Assembly (NCBI GenBank): GCA_025769875.1
Contig: JAGFNK010000385.1
Coordinates: forward strand, 1-50,910
Direction: 5' to 3'
Source: Russula earlei
Taxonomy: Eukaryota; Basidiomycota; Agaricomycetes; Russulales; Russulaceae
DNA: 50,910 bases
Shown here in pieces: positions 33,633 to 45,753 of this stretch. The first letter of the stretch is position 1; each line of letters starts with the position of its first letter. The notes under the pieces were generated by a model. That model searched no databases. It worked only from the letters and a program-made list of their open reading frames with translations, and was not told where the DNA came from. The position numbers were made by a program, and so were the translations under genes.

Positions 33633-34623
33633 ATGGCGCTCTACACACTCCCCCAAGTCTTGTGGACCTTTCCGGCACCCAACCATGCTCGAATGGCCCC
33701 CGTCACAGCCCCCCCACCCCCACACCCGCCCCCAGCCTCGGGCCCTCGCATCAAGCTCGTCAACGACGTCCCCCTCACCAGAAGGGTCCTCAATCTCGTC
33801 CTCTCGGATCTCTCCGAGCGTCTCTACCGTTCCTTCCGGCGGCAGGTCCGCCTCGTAGTCCATGGCGGAGCCGTCATGGTCCTGCATCCCTCTCTCAAAC
33901 ACCGCGAGAGCACCCAAGACATCGACTACATCCACCGCTCTTTCGTATCCGAGTACCGCGCGCTCGGGTACCCAGACGCCGAGGAACGTCTCCGCAAATG
34001 CATCGCCGAGACCGCTCTCAAGTTCAACCTCGGCCTCGATTGGCTGAACGACCACGCAGACGTGGCCCTCCCGTTGGCTGTCGAGTGAGCCCTGAATCCC
34101 CCTTCTCTGACTCGCAGCTGACGAACGAAATCTGGTGGCGTCGCTTGACATTTTTCATCAATTTATTTATTTATTATTATTATTTTTCCTCTTGCCGCCG
34201 CGTCGCCCATTGCGCAGTCAACAAGGCCGGACCTACGACCCCATCTTCTACGCATCTACGCGTGATCAGAACGCCGTTCCGCAGACGATCTTCGACGAGC
34301 GCGGGCTCGCCCTCGTCGCCGTCCCGTGGCCGTGGGCGATGGCGCTCAAGCTCGTGCGTTACGAGAAGAAGGACCCGGAAGACTGCGCCGCCGTCCTCCG
34401 CCTCGGTTTCTCCCAGCGCGGCATTCGCTGGACCATCGCCGGTCTCGAGCAGTGGATATCAGAGCGCTGCTGGCCCATGAACTATAGCAGCTACCAGCCG
34501 CCGCAGAAAGCACAGCTCCGGCAACGGATACAGGACGCCCTCAGCCGGGCGTTTCCCGGTGGCCCCCCGTCTCACATGCCACCGCCACGAACGACTAGCG
34601 AGACCCCGTTGTATTTCTCGTAG
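33633..34623 (+). CDS. AbiEii-like nucleotidyltransferase-fold protein
   Basis: Two exons, 33633-34084 and 34218-34623, separated by a 133-bp intron that includes a T/A-rich tract, give 858 nt (285 residues). Seen: HGGAVMVLH (residues 77-85) followed by a DID motif (96-98) in STQDIDYI, the GG...DxD layout of nucleotidyltransferase folds. Downstream is a C-terminal half with VPWPWAMALKLVRYEKKDPED, the Lys-x-x-Arg...Lys-Asp-x-x-Asp pattern typical of AbiEii/AbiGii-like and DUF6036-like proteins. In bacteria, such proteins are the toxin half of some toxin-antitoxin systems; many eukaryotic relatives are uncharacterised, so activity here is unknown. The assignment is from motif order, not overall similarity. 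No antitoxin-like partner gene is adjacent. Confidence 0.65.
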
Positions 34624-36465
34624 GGAGCCGACCACCGCATCATCTGACGAGGCACGCTCCCCGGCTTTGCCTTGCGTGTCCGCGTCACGCGTCCTGTCCT
34701 CGTCCCTTTCTGCCCTCACCTTCGATTTCGCAAACCAAATGCTTTCTTTCTGGCTGTGCCAGATTTTCTTTCCTCTCGTCCATCTCATCTCATCTCATCT
34801 CGTCTCAATGCCTACAACCGCGGACCCTGATACCTGCACTATTCACTTACGTTATTGCTTCCCTATCCATGGACATCATCCTGTACAACGTCCATGTTCA
34901 CGAAACCGGCATACCCTCGATCAAGGTATTAGCTCCGATCACCGTTACTTATGTTCGTATAGAACAACTGTAGTATATGTTAATGTCTTGAAAAATGAAG
35001 AAATTTGTTACAAACATCCGGTGGTATGGGAATACAACCGCACGAGCGCTCTGCTGATAGGTGTACTCATAGCACTGCCTCCTGCCATACTTAGCCTGCC
35101 GAATCGGCACGATACCCCCTGACCGCAAGGCTATACACCGCACAACATACCAGTACAGCAACCATCGTTGTCGCGCCATACCCTTCTCACGAGCGCACGG
35201 CGCTCTTGGCCGCCGGGGGATACAGCATGTTCGGGTACTCGTACCATCCACTCACTACCCAGGACACGGGACACGGCATTCGCAAGGCGTTTTGGATGGC
35301 ACGGAGCGTTCCTTTCCTCGAGTGGGCAGGGCTCCGACCCGACTTGGAACAAAAGTCGCGCGCCCCTGGTTGCCATGGACGGGAAGGCAACAACGGAAAG
35401 ACACGCGGCGCACGCAAGCTCGTTAGCTCCTTGGTTACTTCGTTTTGATCGAACGCGGACACGCGCGTATGATGGCTACCGTAGGGGCCGTAGGTGGTAG
35501 ACATCTGTCAAAAGCGAACGGGGGGAGCTGACAGTTCCAATCCAGTCCAGACCGGTCCAGGGTCCAGGTGGAGCACGCGTACACGTACTCACCGTACACG
35601 TCCAGCCGCGCGTCGTCTGGGGGGGGGGGGGGGGCCTTGTCGGGAACTCGCGAGCTACTGCAGCAGCTGTGCTGCTTTCTTTTACCGTACGCGCAACGGC
35701 AGGACGAACATTGTCGCGCTATCTGTCGACTCGTCGGGCCAATTTTCATCACGGAGGTAAATTTTAGACGCCGACATGGCGGTCCTCTGCTGTCCCATCA
35801 TGGCTGCTGTCCCATCATGGATGGTAACCCGAGTGATCCATCACAGCACCAAGGATGATGGCCCCGTTCCCACCGATCTCGTCCCAACAACCAGTTTCTT
35901 AACAAGCCGACGTCGACTGTCCCGTTCCTCCACGCTCGTACACGTGTCGATGGCTCTTGTCTTGTCCCCACATCAAAGGCGCTGCGGCAACGCCGCCTGT
36001 GAAGGTAATGGGAAACGTGTTATCTCCAACGCGCCCTGCGACGAGAACAAGGCTCTTCTCCCTTGAAACGGTCCTGGTTCTGGCTCCTCCGGAACCTTCT
36101 TTCCTTCTTCCTTACCCACGACATCAGGTCGCCCATCACCGAACGGCTTATGCCCGAAGCGCGCAACCACCCCACCTGGTAAGAGCGCCATTCGGCGCGC
36201 AACTCACTTCTAGAACGGCCACCCCCATGCACGTTCGGCTGGTTCAGCTGCGACCTAGGTGCTATCCCGCCTCTGATGGCGTCACCCATGGGGGGAAAAC
36301 ATATCGCGTCCGGTGCACGAGAGTGGATAAGCCAAGGACGTCGTCATGAGCGCTCGCATCGATCCTCGCGCGCCTCTTTTATGCCGACATGCGTAATACG
36401 ACGTCGCAGCATGGGAGAATTATTGCCTTGCGGGCAGCCCTTTCCTCTCTTTCCTTGCTTCTACC
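34624..36465. other. Intergenic region, left part of the tandem duplication
   Basis: There is no clear gene. From about 35230 onward the sequence resembles 38420 onward (see the duplication entries). A G16 run is at 35619-35634. Several open frames of 70-130 codons lack any domain. The TCTTTTATG stretch near 36375 may be the TATA region of the gene that follows, since it is conserved in the second copy. Confidence 0.4.
34781..34805 (+). repeat. (CATCT)n microsatellite
   Basis: Four perfect CATCT units followed by a degenerate fifth (CGTCT). Confidence 0.9.
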
Positions 36466-37905
36466 ATGATTCGTCGTTCTTTCTATCCTCGCAGCTACCC
36501 GCGCATTGCCTTTTGGCACACCCTCACCACCTCTCCTAACTCTCGACCGATCGAGCGCCCCCTCCTGCGATGACCCTAAGGGATGCAGGTCGCTCTGGGA
36601 CATAATACGGAGTTGTGCCATCACCATCCTCCTGTGCACATGGGTGTCTGTACACCCCAACATCCCAAGTCCTCACGAGAGGTGGCCGAGGGTGACAGTC
36701 CGACGCATCGGACTCATGCTTGCCGCCCTTTTTGTACCAGAAATCGTGATTGCGTGGGCATTGAAACAACGAAAATTTGCTCTCACACTGGCAGAGAAGC
36801 ATAAAGGTGAGTGCTAAACACCGATGGCAACAATCAATAGTGACAGTCAAACACAGAGGATGGATGGACGACAACTCACGGATTCTTTGCGATCATGGGA
36901 GGATTCATGGAGTATGAAGGAAACCGGCCTGTCCGAGTGCTGTTTCCCGAAGAGTTGAAATCGTATTCTCTGACGGGCAACGGGGATTTCCCTCGGATCG
37001 CGAAAGAGGAAATCGATGACAAGAGCAAGGGCGACGTCATCTCCAAAACACTCGTCGTTCTCCAAACCGGCTGGTTTGTGGTGCAGTGCATCGCACGAGG
37101 AGTCCAGCACCTGCCTGTCACGGAACTAGAGCTCGTCACTGTTGCCTTCGCGGTGCTCAATCTTGCGATGTACCTCCTGTGGTTGGACAAGCCGTTGAAC
37201 GTGCAACGTGGGGTGCGAGTATACAAGAAGCGAAACACGGAAGAGGCGATCGATGACGGGGATGTCGAATGTACTTGCTCAGTTGGATCTTTGGGAGCAC
37301 TTCGAGAATCACTTTTGGAAATTCCAGCCGCGGTCGTCCGTGGACCATTAAGTACCCATGCTAGACTTCATGACCATCCATGGGCACTACGTATCCTCCT
37401 GTGGCCAATCATCACGCCCTTCACAATTCTCTCGGGCTCCGATGACAGACGTCAGGACTTGAGTAGGGTCAGCACGTTTTACCCCGACGACTGGGATCCC
37501 GTCGGTATGGGGTCTTTCGCCCCAATATTTTTTGTACTAGTTGTTGGATCGACATTCGGTGGCATTCACTGTATCGGATGGTCGTCCACTTTTTCCTCGA
37601 TCACAGAGCGAACCCTCTGGCGTGCCGCTTCGGTCTCCATAACTGTTGTCCCACTTCTGCTTCCACTGTTCATGTTTATAAGAGATCCGGATCACTGGTA
37701 TGACTTGCCTGTTGCCATAACTGTTCTCATACTCATAGGTGCTTATTTGGTTGGTCGTTTGATGTTGCTCGTGCTTCCCTTCTTGTCTCTCAGATCGCTT
37801 CCTCCTGCTGCGTACTATGTTTTACACTGGACTTCATTCATCCCGCATGTATAGTCCACACCGTTATGTCCTGGCCCGTCACCATATACCCCACAATGCA
37901 GTTGT
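35230..37905 (+). repeat. Tandem duplication, unit 1
   Basis: Resembles 38420-41165 in the same orientation. The match is patchy at the left (shared blocks such as ACACGGCATTCG), strong from about 35980 (GCCGCCTGTGAAGGTAAT) through the gene, and ends just after the stop codon (CCCCACAATGCAG). Boundaries are approximate. Confidence 0.8.
36466..37854 (+). pseudogene. Multi-pass membrane protein, copy 1, frameshifted start
   Basis: Two exons, 36466-36806 and 36857-37854, with a 50-bp intron. Copy 2 gives the ancestral start, ATGATTGTCG. Here an extra C at 36472 puts the ATG out of frame with the rest, and the upstream frame has a TGA, so the signal-peptide start is lost. The first in-frame ATG lies far inside (about 36714). 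The remainder is open: CRSLWDIIRSCAI, PRVTVRRIGLMLAALFVPE, then THGFFAIMGGFMEYEGNRPV, LQTGWFVVQCIARG, NVQRGVRVYKKRNTEE and several hydrophobic segments. It belongs to a large uncharacterised family of basidiomycete integral membrane proteins. The loss of the start could be a sequencing error or a real defect. Confidence 0.7.
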
Positions 37906-39700
37906 TCCATATATCTGATAGCCACTACTATCTTGACAAATGGCCGACATGTACACTATGGTCGAACATGGGGATGGACTTTTCGGGCAATGAAGGCAGA
38001 ACGAGAGCATGGTCAGGGATCTACGTGTCTCACGTTCGAGTTTCCGGGATGCAGAGAACATAATCTACATCCCATCTGCACAGCGCACTCGCTTGTGCCT
38101 TTGGCTCTTAGGCGCATCACGAACGCGTTGGGGTCTCTGTCAACGTTGGATTGGCACCATGCATGGATGGTGGTGCCACCCTGTGAACACGATGAACGAC
38201 CGGCTTTCAACGCTCTCTCCACCTTGTCCGAAAGGGCGAGCGTGATATGACGGTCGTCGTCCCTTTCCAAACACGGGACGTAGCCGGTCCTCGTGGTTCG
38301 ACAGCTCCCTCTCATGCTTGTTGCAAGAGGAGAGCCGTACGTCCAGCTGCCGTCAAGCACGTGAACGGGTTTGTCGACGGCGAGGCTTTGCCCAAGTCGC
38401 GCAACGCACGTACGGGGGACACGGCATTCGGAGGAGCTTTGGGACGGAATATTTTCCTTCGAGTGGGTGGGCACATCACACATGTCATGGGGGGACGGGG
38501 AATGGAAAGGGAACGCAAGACACGGACGGACGCAGTTTGTGTTTGCGCGCGAACGGACGTTCCGGACCGTACTTGTAAATCATTCGAATTAGTTATAATT
38601 ATCGTTCGTCTTTTCTTTTCCCTCAATACAGAAGACTGAGGTCAGTACTACACATATTAGCTAACTGACCCAATACAGTCTTTTATACAGAAGACCGAGT
38701 TATATTCCCATGGCTCCAACAGTTTGTAGCTCCTGGTTTCGATGACCGACCGAATGCGTTGGGCAGCAAAAGCCAAAGGGGGAACTCGCGCTGGCGGCTG
38801 CGGCTGCGGCGCAAACCCCCCCCCCCCACGTACATCCGTACAACTTTCTTTTACTGTATGCGCAACGGCAGGAAGGAGGGACGGATTGTGGATATCAGTA
38901 AACTTGTCGGGGCTGATGGGCGATGCGGGCTACAAAGCGAGCGCAGCTGTTTGCGGGAGCGACGACGGAGCCAATGCGCATACGTTACTCCGGATTTTCA
39001 TCACGGAGATGATTTTAGACACCGATACGGCGGTCCTCTGCTCGCATCATGGCAAACGTGATGAGAGGACTGCCCTAGTTGTGATCAACCGTTTCCCGGT
39101 TCGGGGTGAGTGGCCCGTCCCCACTGATCTCATCTGTCATTCCACCAACTAGTTTCTTATGGAAGCGACTGTTCTGTTTCTCCATGCTCACACCAACATC
39201 GATGCCTCTTGTCCCCACGTCAAAAGCAACGCCGCCTGTGAAGGTAATAGGAGGCGTGTGATCTTCACGCGCCCTGCGACGAGAACGTGGCTCTTCTCCT
39301 TTGAAACGTTCCTGGTCCTGGTCCTCCGGAACTTTGTTCCCTTGTTCCCTGCCCACGACATCAGGTCGCCCATCACCGAACGGCCTATACTCTAAGCAGG
39401 CAACTACGCCACCTGATAAGGAGCGCCATTCATCGCCCAACTCGCTTCTAGAGACGGCCACCCCCATGCATGTTCGGTTGGTTCAGCTGCGACCTAGGTG
39501 TGATCCCACCTCTGATGGCGTCACCCATGGAGGAACAGATATCACGTCCGGTGCACGGGAGTGGATAAGCCAAGGACGCCATGAGCGCTCGGGTCAATCC
39601 TCGCGCGCCTCTTTTATGCCGACATGCGTAGTACGACGTCGCAGCATGGGAGAATTATTGCCTTGCGCCCAGCCCTTTCCTCTCTTTCCTTGCTTCTACC
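37855..39700. other. Spacer between the duplicated genes
   Basis: No gene is recognised. 37906-38420 appears unique. From about 38420 it repeats unit 1 upstream sequence. A C12 run is at 38816-38827, where unit 1 has G16 in a comparable place. Confidence 0.4.
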
Positions 39701-41165
39701 ATGATTGTCGTTCTTTCTATCCTCGCAGCTACCCGCGCATCGCCTTTTGGCACACCCTCACCACCTCTCCTATCTCTCGACCAATCGAGCGCCACCTCCT
39801 GCGACGACCCTAAGGGATGCAGGTCGCTCTGGGACATAATACGGAGTTGTGCCATCACCATCATCCTGTGCATATGGGTGTCTGTACATCCCAACATTCC
39901 AAGTCCTCACGAGAGGTGGCCGAGGGTGACGGTTCGACGCATCGGACTCATGCTTGCCGCACTTTTTGTGCCAGAGATCATGATTGCGTGGGCATTGAGA
40001 CAACGACAACTTGCTGTTGCACTAGCAGAGGAGCATAAAGGTGAGTGCTAAACACCGATGGCAACAATCAACAGTGACATTTAAACACAGACGATGGATG
40101 GACGACAACTCATGGATTCTTTGCGATCATGGGAGGATTCATGGAGTATGAAGGAAACCGGCCTGTCCGAGTGCTGTTTCCCGAAGAGTTGAAATCGTAT
40201 TCTCTGACGGGCAACGGGGATTTCCCTCGGATCGCGAAAGAGGAAATCGAGGACAGGAGCAAGGGCGACGTCATCTCCAAAACACTTGTCATTCTCCAAA
40301 CCGGCTGGTTTGTGATGCAGTGCATCGCACGAGGAGTCCAGCACCTGCCTATCACGGAACTAGAGCTCGTCACTGTTGCCTTCGCAACACTCAATTTTGT
40401 GATGTACCTCCTGTGGTGGGACAAGCCGCTTCACGTGCAACGTGGAGTGCGAGTATACAAGAAGCGAAACACGGAAGAGGCGATCGATGACGGGGATGTC
40501 GAATGTACTTGCTCAGTTGGGTTTTGGGGAGCACTTCGAGAATCACTATTGGAACTTCCAGCCGCGATCGTCCGTGGACCATTAATTACCCATGCTAGCT
40601 TTGGTGACTATCCGCGGGTATCGCGTATCCTCCTGTGGCCGATCGTGCAGCTCTTCTCAATTCTCATGGGCTCCGAAGAAAGATATCATGACATGAAGAG
40701 CGTCGACACGTTTTACCCCAACGCCTGGTATGCTGGTAACGAGCTCTGTGCAGGTTTTTTTGTAGTGGCTGTTGCATCGACATTTGGTGGCATTCACTGT
40801 ATTGGATGGTCGTTCACTTTTTCCTCGATCACAGAGCGAACCCTCTGGCGTGTGGCTTCGGTCTTGATAACTGTTGTCCCAGGTCTGCTTTCATCATATC
40901 TGCTTCCACCAGAAGAACCATATATGGATATGGATATCGCCACTGGCGCGGTTCGTTGGAAGGATCCTTCTTTAATGACATGCGCTTTCATATTATTAGT
41001 TGCTTATTTGGTGGGTCGATTGATATTGCTTGTGCTTCCCTTCTTGTCTCTCAGATCACTTCCTCCTGCTGCGTACTATGTTTTACACTGGACTTCATTC
41101 ATCCCACATGTATAATCCACACTGTTATGACCTAGCCCATCATATTGCACCCCACAATGCAGTGG
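38420..41165 (+). repeat. Tandem duplication, unit 2
   Basis: Second copy of 35230-37905. The genes within are the most conserved part, and the C-terminal third of the protein is the most divergent. The right border meets copia-derived sequence at about 41170. Confidence 0.8.
39701..41115 (+). CDS. Multi-pass membrane protein, copy 2
   Basis: Exons 39701-40040 and 40091-41115 with a 50-bp intron give 1365 nt (454 residues), in frame. It starts with a likely signal peptide, MIVVLSILAATRASPFG, then SCDDPKGCRSLWDIIRSC and a first membrane helix, a short loop, a second helix (IGLMLAALFVPEIMIAWAL), the conserved block THGFFAIMGGFMEYEGNRPV and ENCLOSED acidic motif EEAIDDGDVECT, and four or more further hydrophobic stretches ending RSLPPAAYYVLHWTSFIPHV. 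It lies in the secretory pathway or a membrane. The family is widespread and multicopy in basidiomycetes, and I know no function for it. Compared with copy 1, substitutions cluster in the last third. It is the intact member of the pair. Confidence 0.8.
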
Positions 41166-41412
41166 TTGGTGAGAGAAGTCCAGGTACGGGTGATAGAATG
41201 GTGGAAATCGCTTTTAATTTGCAGGCCCACATGAGGGCCATAGTTAAAATCACAAGTACGCTACAGGCTTGGTAATTGTACACCAAAGTACATACTGTAA
41301 GTAGTTTTTTATGATTTTGATGTTGTATGAGATCATAACACATGGAACATATGTATTCATCATGGATACAAAATATTCATGAGCACATGAAACATATAAC
41401 AAAAACATACAT
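41116..41412. other. Junction of duplication and copia remnant
   Basis: AT-rich, no gene. The part next to 41412 should hold the 3' end and perhaps part of the 3' LTR of the copia element, but I could not define LTR borders. Confidence 0.4.
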
Positions 41413-43426
41413 TTACATCACACCCCTGCACATGCGACGTAGACCAAGGGTTTGTATGTGTGTCTTTGCCTTCCATTTTGGTAAGGCTTTTGTGAGGATG
41501 TCAGCGCACATATCTTCAGATGGGCAGTACTTGAGGTTTACAGTTTTTGTGGCTACTATCTGCCAGATAAAATGATATCGAAGATCAATATGTTTAGTAT
41601 GTGCACGGTAGTCATCATCTTTGGTTAGTTTTAGAGCAGGTTGGTTGTCACAATAGAGTGTGATGGGTGTCAATAATGAAGGGAAAAGTTTGGCTATCAA
41701 TTTGCGCAGCCATATAGCTTCTTTGGCTGCATGCATGGCCATGATGTATTCTGCCTCTGTGGTCGATAATGTAACTAGTTCTTCTTTTTTGGATGCCCAT
41801 GATATTGCACCTCCATTGATTAGGAAAATGTAACCAGAAATGGCATGACGATGTTCCTGAGTCACACCATCTGCATCCAAGTGGCCTACAAGGTTGTGAC
41901 ACTTGATTCCATACGTCAATTCATATGTTTTGGTGTCAGTTAAATAACGAAAAATTTGCTTTACAGCTTCCCAATGAATATTGCCCAGATTATTGAGGAA
42001 TTGTGAAAGGGTTGATACAGTGAAAGTGATATCTGGGTGGGTGGCCACAGTGAGGTACATGAGGCTACCTATAGCCTCATGATATGGGATCTTCTCCATA
42101 TGCATTATTTCATCAGGCATTGATGGTGCATTGCATTTTGAATATGACACATTAGGAATCATTGGAGTGCCATATGGTTTGGTGTCAGTTAATGCAAATT
42201 GAGCTAGAATATTATCAATATATGACATTTGCGACAGTGAAATGGTTTGCACAACTTGATCATGGACAACTTTGATTCTGAGTAGCCAATGGATAGGACC
42301 TAGATCTGTAAGTGCATAGCAAGAATTGATCTTGTCCTTATATTCTGTGATAAGTTTGTGTGTACTGCCCATGAAGATACAGTCATTGACATGGACCACT
42401 AGGATGAGTGTCTCCTCTCCTATGCGTGCTGTGAATATGCCTGGGTCTGCCTCACTGACACAAAACCCAAGGTTAGTTAACACATGTGCCAATGTATTGT
42501 ACTGTTTTCTCCTGGCCTGCTTTAGACTGTAGAGGGATTTACGAAGCTGTTTCACAGTGTTAGTATCAGTATCATAACCAGGGGGACTATACATATAGAT
42601 TTCTTCATTGATATGTGCTGTTAAAGTCAAAACTTATAATCTCCCGATTGAGATGTGTAGCAATTGCAAGTATAGCTTGAAAACTGGCAAGCTTAGCAAC
42701 TGGGGAAAAGGTTAGGAAATAATCCACCCCATATTTTTGTGTAAAACCATGAGCAACAAGTCAGGCCTTATACTTGTCCACACTTCTGTCTGCTTTGTGT
42801 TTGATGTGGTATACCCATTTTGAACCTACTATATTTTTGTTAGCCAGATGTGATACTGTATTCCATGTACCAGTGGTTTCAAGCATTAATAGCTCATGGT
42901 CCATTGCTTCTTTCCATTGAGGCCAATTGGGGTGAGATTGCACTTTGGCATATGAAGTCGGATCACTATTGATCTCAGTTTGTGTGTGTGTCATAGTTTT
43001 GTTAGGTTCTGCAGTGAAAAGATAATGGGAAAAGTCAGTATTGGTGCCCTCTGCTGTGCCCTCTCCTGCAGCTATCTGCTGCATAATATATGATGGTTTT
43101 GTCATGCGTTCAGATTGATGCGTTGGTTGTACAGGTTGCATAGATTTCTGTGCCCTCTTAGGCACTGGCATGGCCACAGGAGTGTGCACTGGCATGAGCT
43201 CCTGTTCCACTTCTTGTTCTTCATCATCAGTTTGAGGTTCCAATGTGATCGTTGTGAGAGGTGATGGTGGTAATGGAGCTGACATTGGTGAAATGGGGGC
43301 AGGGGATGATGGTGCTGTAAGTGTCAGTGAGTGGGGTCTGAGTGGTGCCTTTGTGACATGCAGTGTGCCTAGCATAGTGGTGAGTATCAGAATTGTAGGC
43401 CCCACTTTGACTGTGGGGAATCTCAT
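41413..43426 (-). pseudogene. Ty1/copia Pol, C-terminal half, truncated
   Basis: Minus strand, in order: integrase-RT linker (Pro-rich) and RT start (MDHELLMLETTGTWNTV, NIVGSKWVYHIKHKAD) from 43426, a TGA at 42763-42761 in place of the usual Arg in the KYKARLVA motif, FTQKYGVDYFLTFSPVAKL, a frameshift near 42635, then RT and RNase H to 41413 (LRKSLYSLKQARR, YHEAIGSLMYLTVATHPDI, TLSTTEAEYIMAMHAAKEA, KHIDLRYHF, DILTKALPKW). The catalytic YVDD reads HVND, losing one metal-binding Asp. Everything upstream is cut off at 43476 by element B2, so the rest of this copia may lie beyond the right edge. Confidence 0.9.
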
Positions 43427-43476
43427 GTCACACTCAACGGAGATCTTCTTTTGTGCTGGCCAATATATATGATGGG

Positions 43477-43970
43477 TGTCACAAGAACCGGTACATCGGA
43501 CTGGACGGGCAACTGGACAAGCCTACCCGGACAGACCTCGAATTTCCCACGTGTTTCATGACTCTTTCACAGCCTCATGTATGCCAGACGTTTCCCGCAT
43601 GTTCTAGTTCAATCGCCTCGCCTCTACATCACGAATACTATTTGATATAGTATTTAGCATGTATATAAGACCGTCGTTTGACGAGGACAAGCCCTAAGCT
43701 TGTTCTCCTGTGAAATATCACTGGATTTCGAACTTCAGGACTTGTAGGCTTGCAAGACATCAAGCACTTTGTCTGAAACCTCTCCTGCTCATAAGCCTTC
43801 TTAATGCGAAGACTTATTCGCAGTTCCCCTCCTCCGCGGAACAATCTTGCCTCGGCAATATCATCTCCGAGATCCCCGAAACTCGCCGGGACCTAGTGTC
43901 TCGCTCGACTCGCTGCGCTCGTCTCACGCGTGAACTGATTTGTCAGCGACACCGCCCCCAGTCGGTGACA
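43477..43970 (+). repeat. 5' LTR of B2
   Basis: 494 bp, TGTCAC...GTGACA. It has a TATA box at 43662-43668 and an expected start about 43696 inside the imperfect palindrome GAGGACAAGC / GCTTGTTCTC. Confidence 0.95.
43662..43668 (+). promoter_or_regulatory. TATA box of the B-family LTR promoter
   Basis: TATATAA, conserved in all four B-family LTRs of the window. The self-priming segment AAGCTTGTTCT begins 34 nt further on, a usual TATA-to-start distance. Confidence 0.7.
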
Positions 43971-43972
43971 TT

Positions 43973-43983
43973 AGAACAAGCTT
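43973..43983 (+). promoter_or_regulatory. Primer-binding site of B2, probably self-primed
   Basis: AGAACAAGCTT, 2 nt after the LTR, is the exact reverse complement of AAGCTTGTTCT at 43696-43706 at the expected 5' end of the RNA. No tRNA-type TGG start is present. Confidence 0.7.
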
Positions 43984-44051
43984 TCTCCTCGAACCCTTGA
44001 CCCCGAACGCGTGTACACGCATCCACCCCCGAATACAACGATCTTTGAAAA

Positions 44052-45753
44052 ATGACTTCCATGGCTAGAGACTGGAGGTTCAAAGGACAAGGAAAACCCA
44101 CAGAAGAAGGATTAAAGAAGCTCAAGTGTCCCTTCAAACTAAACCCGGACCTTGACGACGCATTCGTCCCTGATGCCTTCAGAGAAAATGCCCACTTCCT
44201 CAGAGTAGGAATAGACAGTGTACCCTGGACCGGGTATTATGCTTATTACAGAAAGGCCAAAGTAGGCCTTGGAACCCTCTACGGTGTATGGTTCGAAATC
44301 CGACGCCGCGAAGATTACTTCGAGGCCTACCGCGTCGCACGCCCGGCCCTTGGACTGACTTTCGACCCCCTCAAGGGTCTTGACATGGAACAGCTCATCA
44401 AATCAGGAGAACCCATTCCAAACTCAAAAAACCCGTCTCGCACACCAACCCCCGGACCCGCGCCCGCCGAACCCATGGAACAAGAACCTCAAGTCACAAC
44501 ACAACTTTTCGTTGCAGCCGACGAACCAGAAGAACCACCCGCACAAGTACCCCAACAACTGGCGTCGTCCGGAACGGCGCAGGCATATCCACGCCCATCC
44601 TTGTTCCAAGGGTTCAGAGGACGCGAAAGATGACCTCCTAGCCCAGACCCCGACGACTACGGCGCATACACCACGTACGACCGCGACGCGCGCCCCCCCG
44701 ACAACGGTAAGCTTGAAGGAGTCCCGCCCAAGGCCTTTAACGGCGATCGCGCGCGTACTCACGCATTCCTCACCGCGTTTTGACGTTTCATGAGGATGAA
44801 TTTTGACAGCAAAATTGCTCAGAATCCCATTAAGAAGTGTGCTTACTTCTTATCACTAATGGAAGGACCCCGCGTCGACGGTTGGGTCGAAGCTATGGAC
44901 TGAGTGGCTCGAGAAAGTCATGCTCGATCCAGATGAGATCCCCTTTGGCCTCACTGCCTGGCAAGCCATGGAGCAGCAATTCAAACGAGCGTTTACCGAT
45001 TACTGCCGAACGCGAACGTGCGCAAGACCAACTACGGGAACTCAAAATGAAGGACAACAACCTAGATGAATATATAGCTAACTTTGAACTGTTAGCTCGA
45101 CGAGGGTCTCTACATACAGATGACCCGATGGTTATGCGTCTCTTTGCATGCGGTCTCCCCAAACCATTGGTAGAAGCAATCATCAGTCAAGAAGACCCGA
45201 CCACCTTCCAAGAATGGATATCCGGCACCCAGAAGCAACATCGCATTTGGATGCGCAAACGCGCAGTCCTCACTGACCATGCCAACACTCACAACAGAAA
45301 CACCAATTCAAATACCAACCACCCCTGGGCCTGCCTTTCAAATTGGGGAGTGCGCGGCAACACCGCCAACAACGCTAGCGCGCCACGCGCACGCCTTCCA
45401 CCACGTGACCCGAACGCAATGGATACAAGCGCAGGTGCAGCACGCAAAGCGATCACCGAAGCTGACAAGGAAAAACATCGCGCCGAAGGCAGATGTTTCC
45501 ATTGCTCAAAACAAGGACACCTTGCCAGAGACTGCCCCACGAAACCCAAACGTGAACCAACACGCGCACGCACGGCAGAAGTGACCACCACCACATCCGA
45601 ATCCTCCGTCGTCGAAATCAGTCGAAGAAAGTGCAACGGCCAAAGTTGCGAAGGCTGCCAAAGCCCTTTCTAAAGAGGAAAGAGAGGAAGTTTATTAGGA
45701 TGTTAAATGGAGAGACCGACGACGACGAGGGAAAGGATTTTTCGGATGCCTGA
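44052..45753 (+). pseudogene. Gag of B2
   Basis: Counterpart of the intact 565-residue Gag of B1. Damage: TGA at 44631-44633 and at 44781-44783, each replacing a CGA Arg codon of B1; frameshifts near 44900 and 45005; and further shifts near 45620-45700. The capsid region (LDEYIANFELLARRGSLHTD) and zinc knuckle CFHCSKQGHLARDC remain readable. The stop (45751-45753) follows the same five-T run as in B1. Confidence 0.9.

Noticed and set aside
33302..34480. 392-codon plus-strand ORF
   Set aside because: Proline/arginine/serine-rich shadow in a different frame from the nucleotidyltransferase-like gene; it runs through the intron of that gene.
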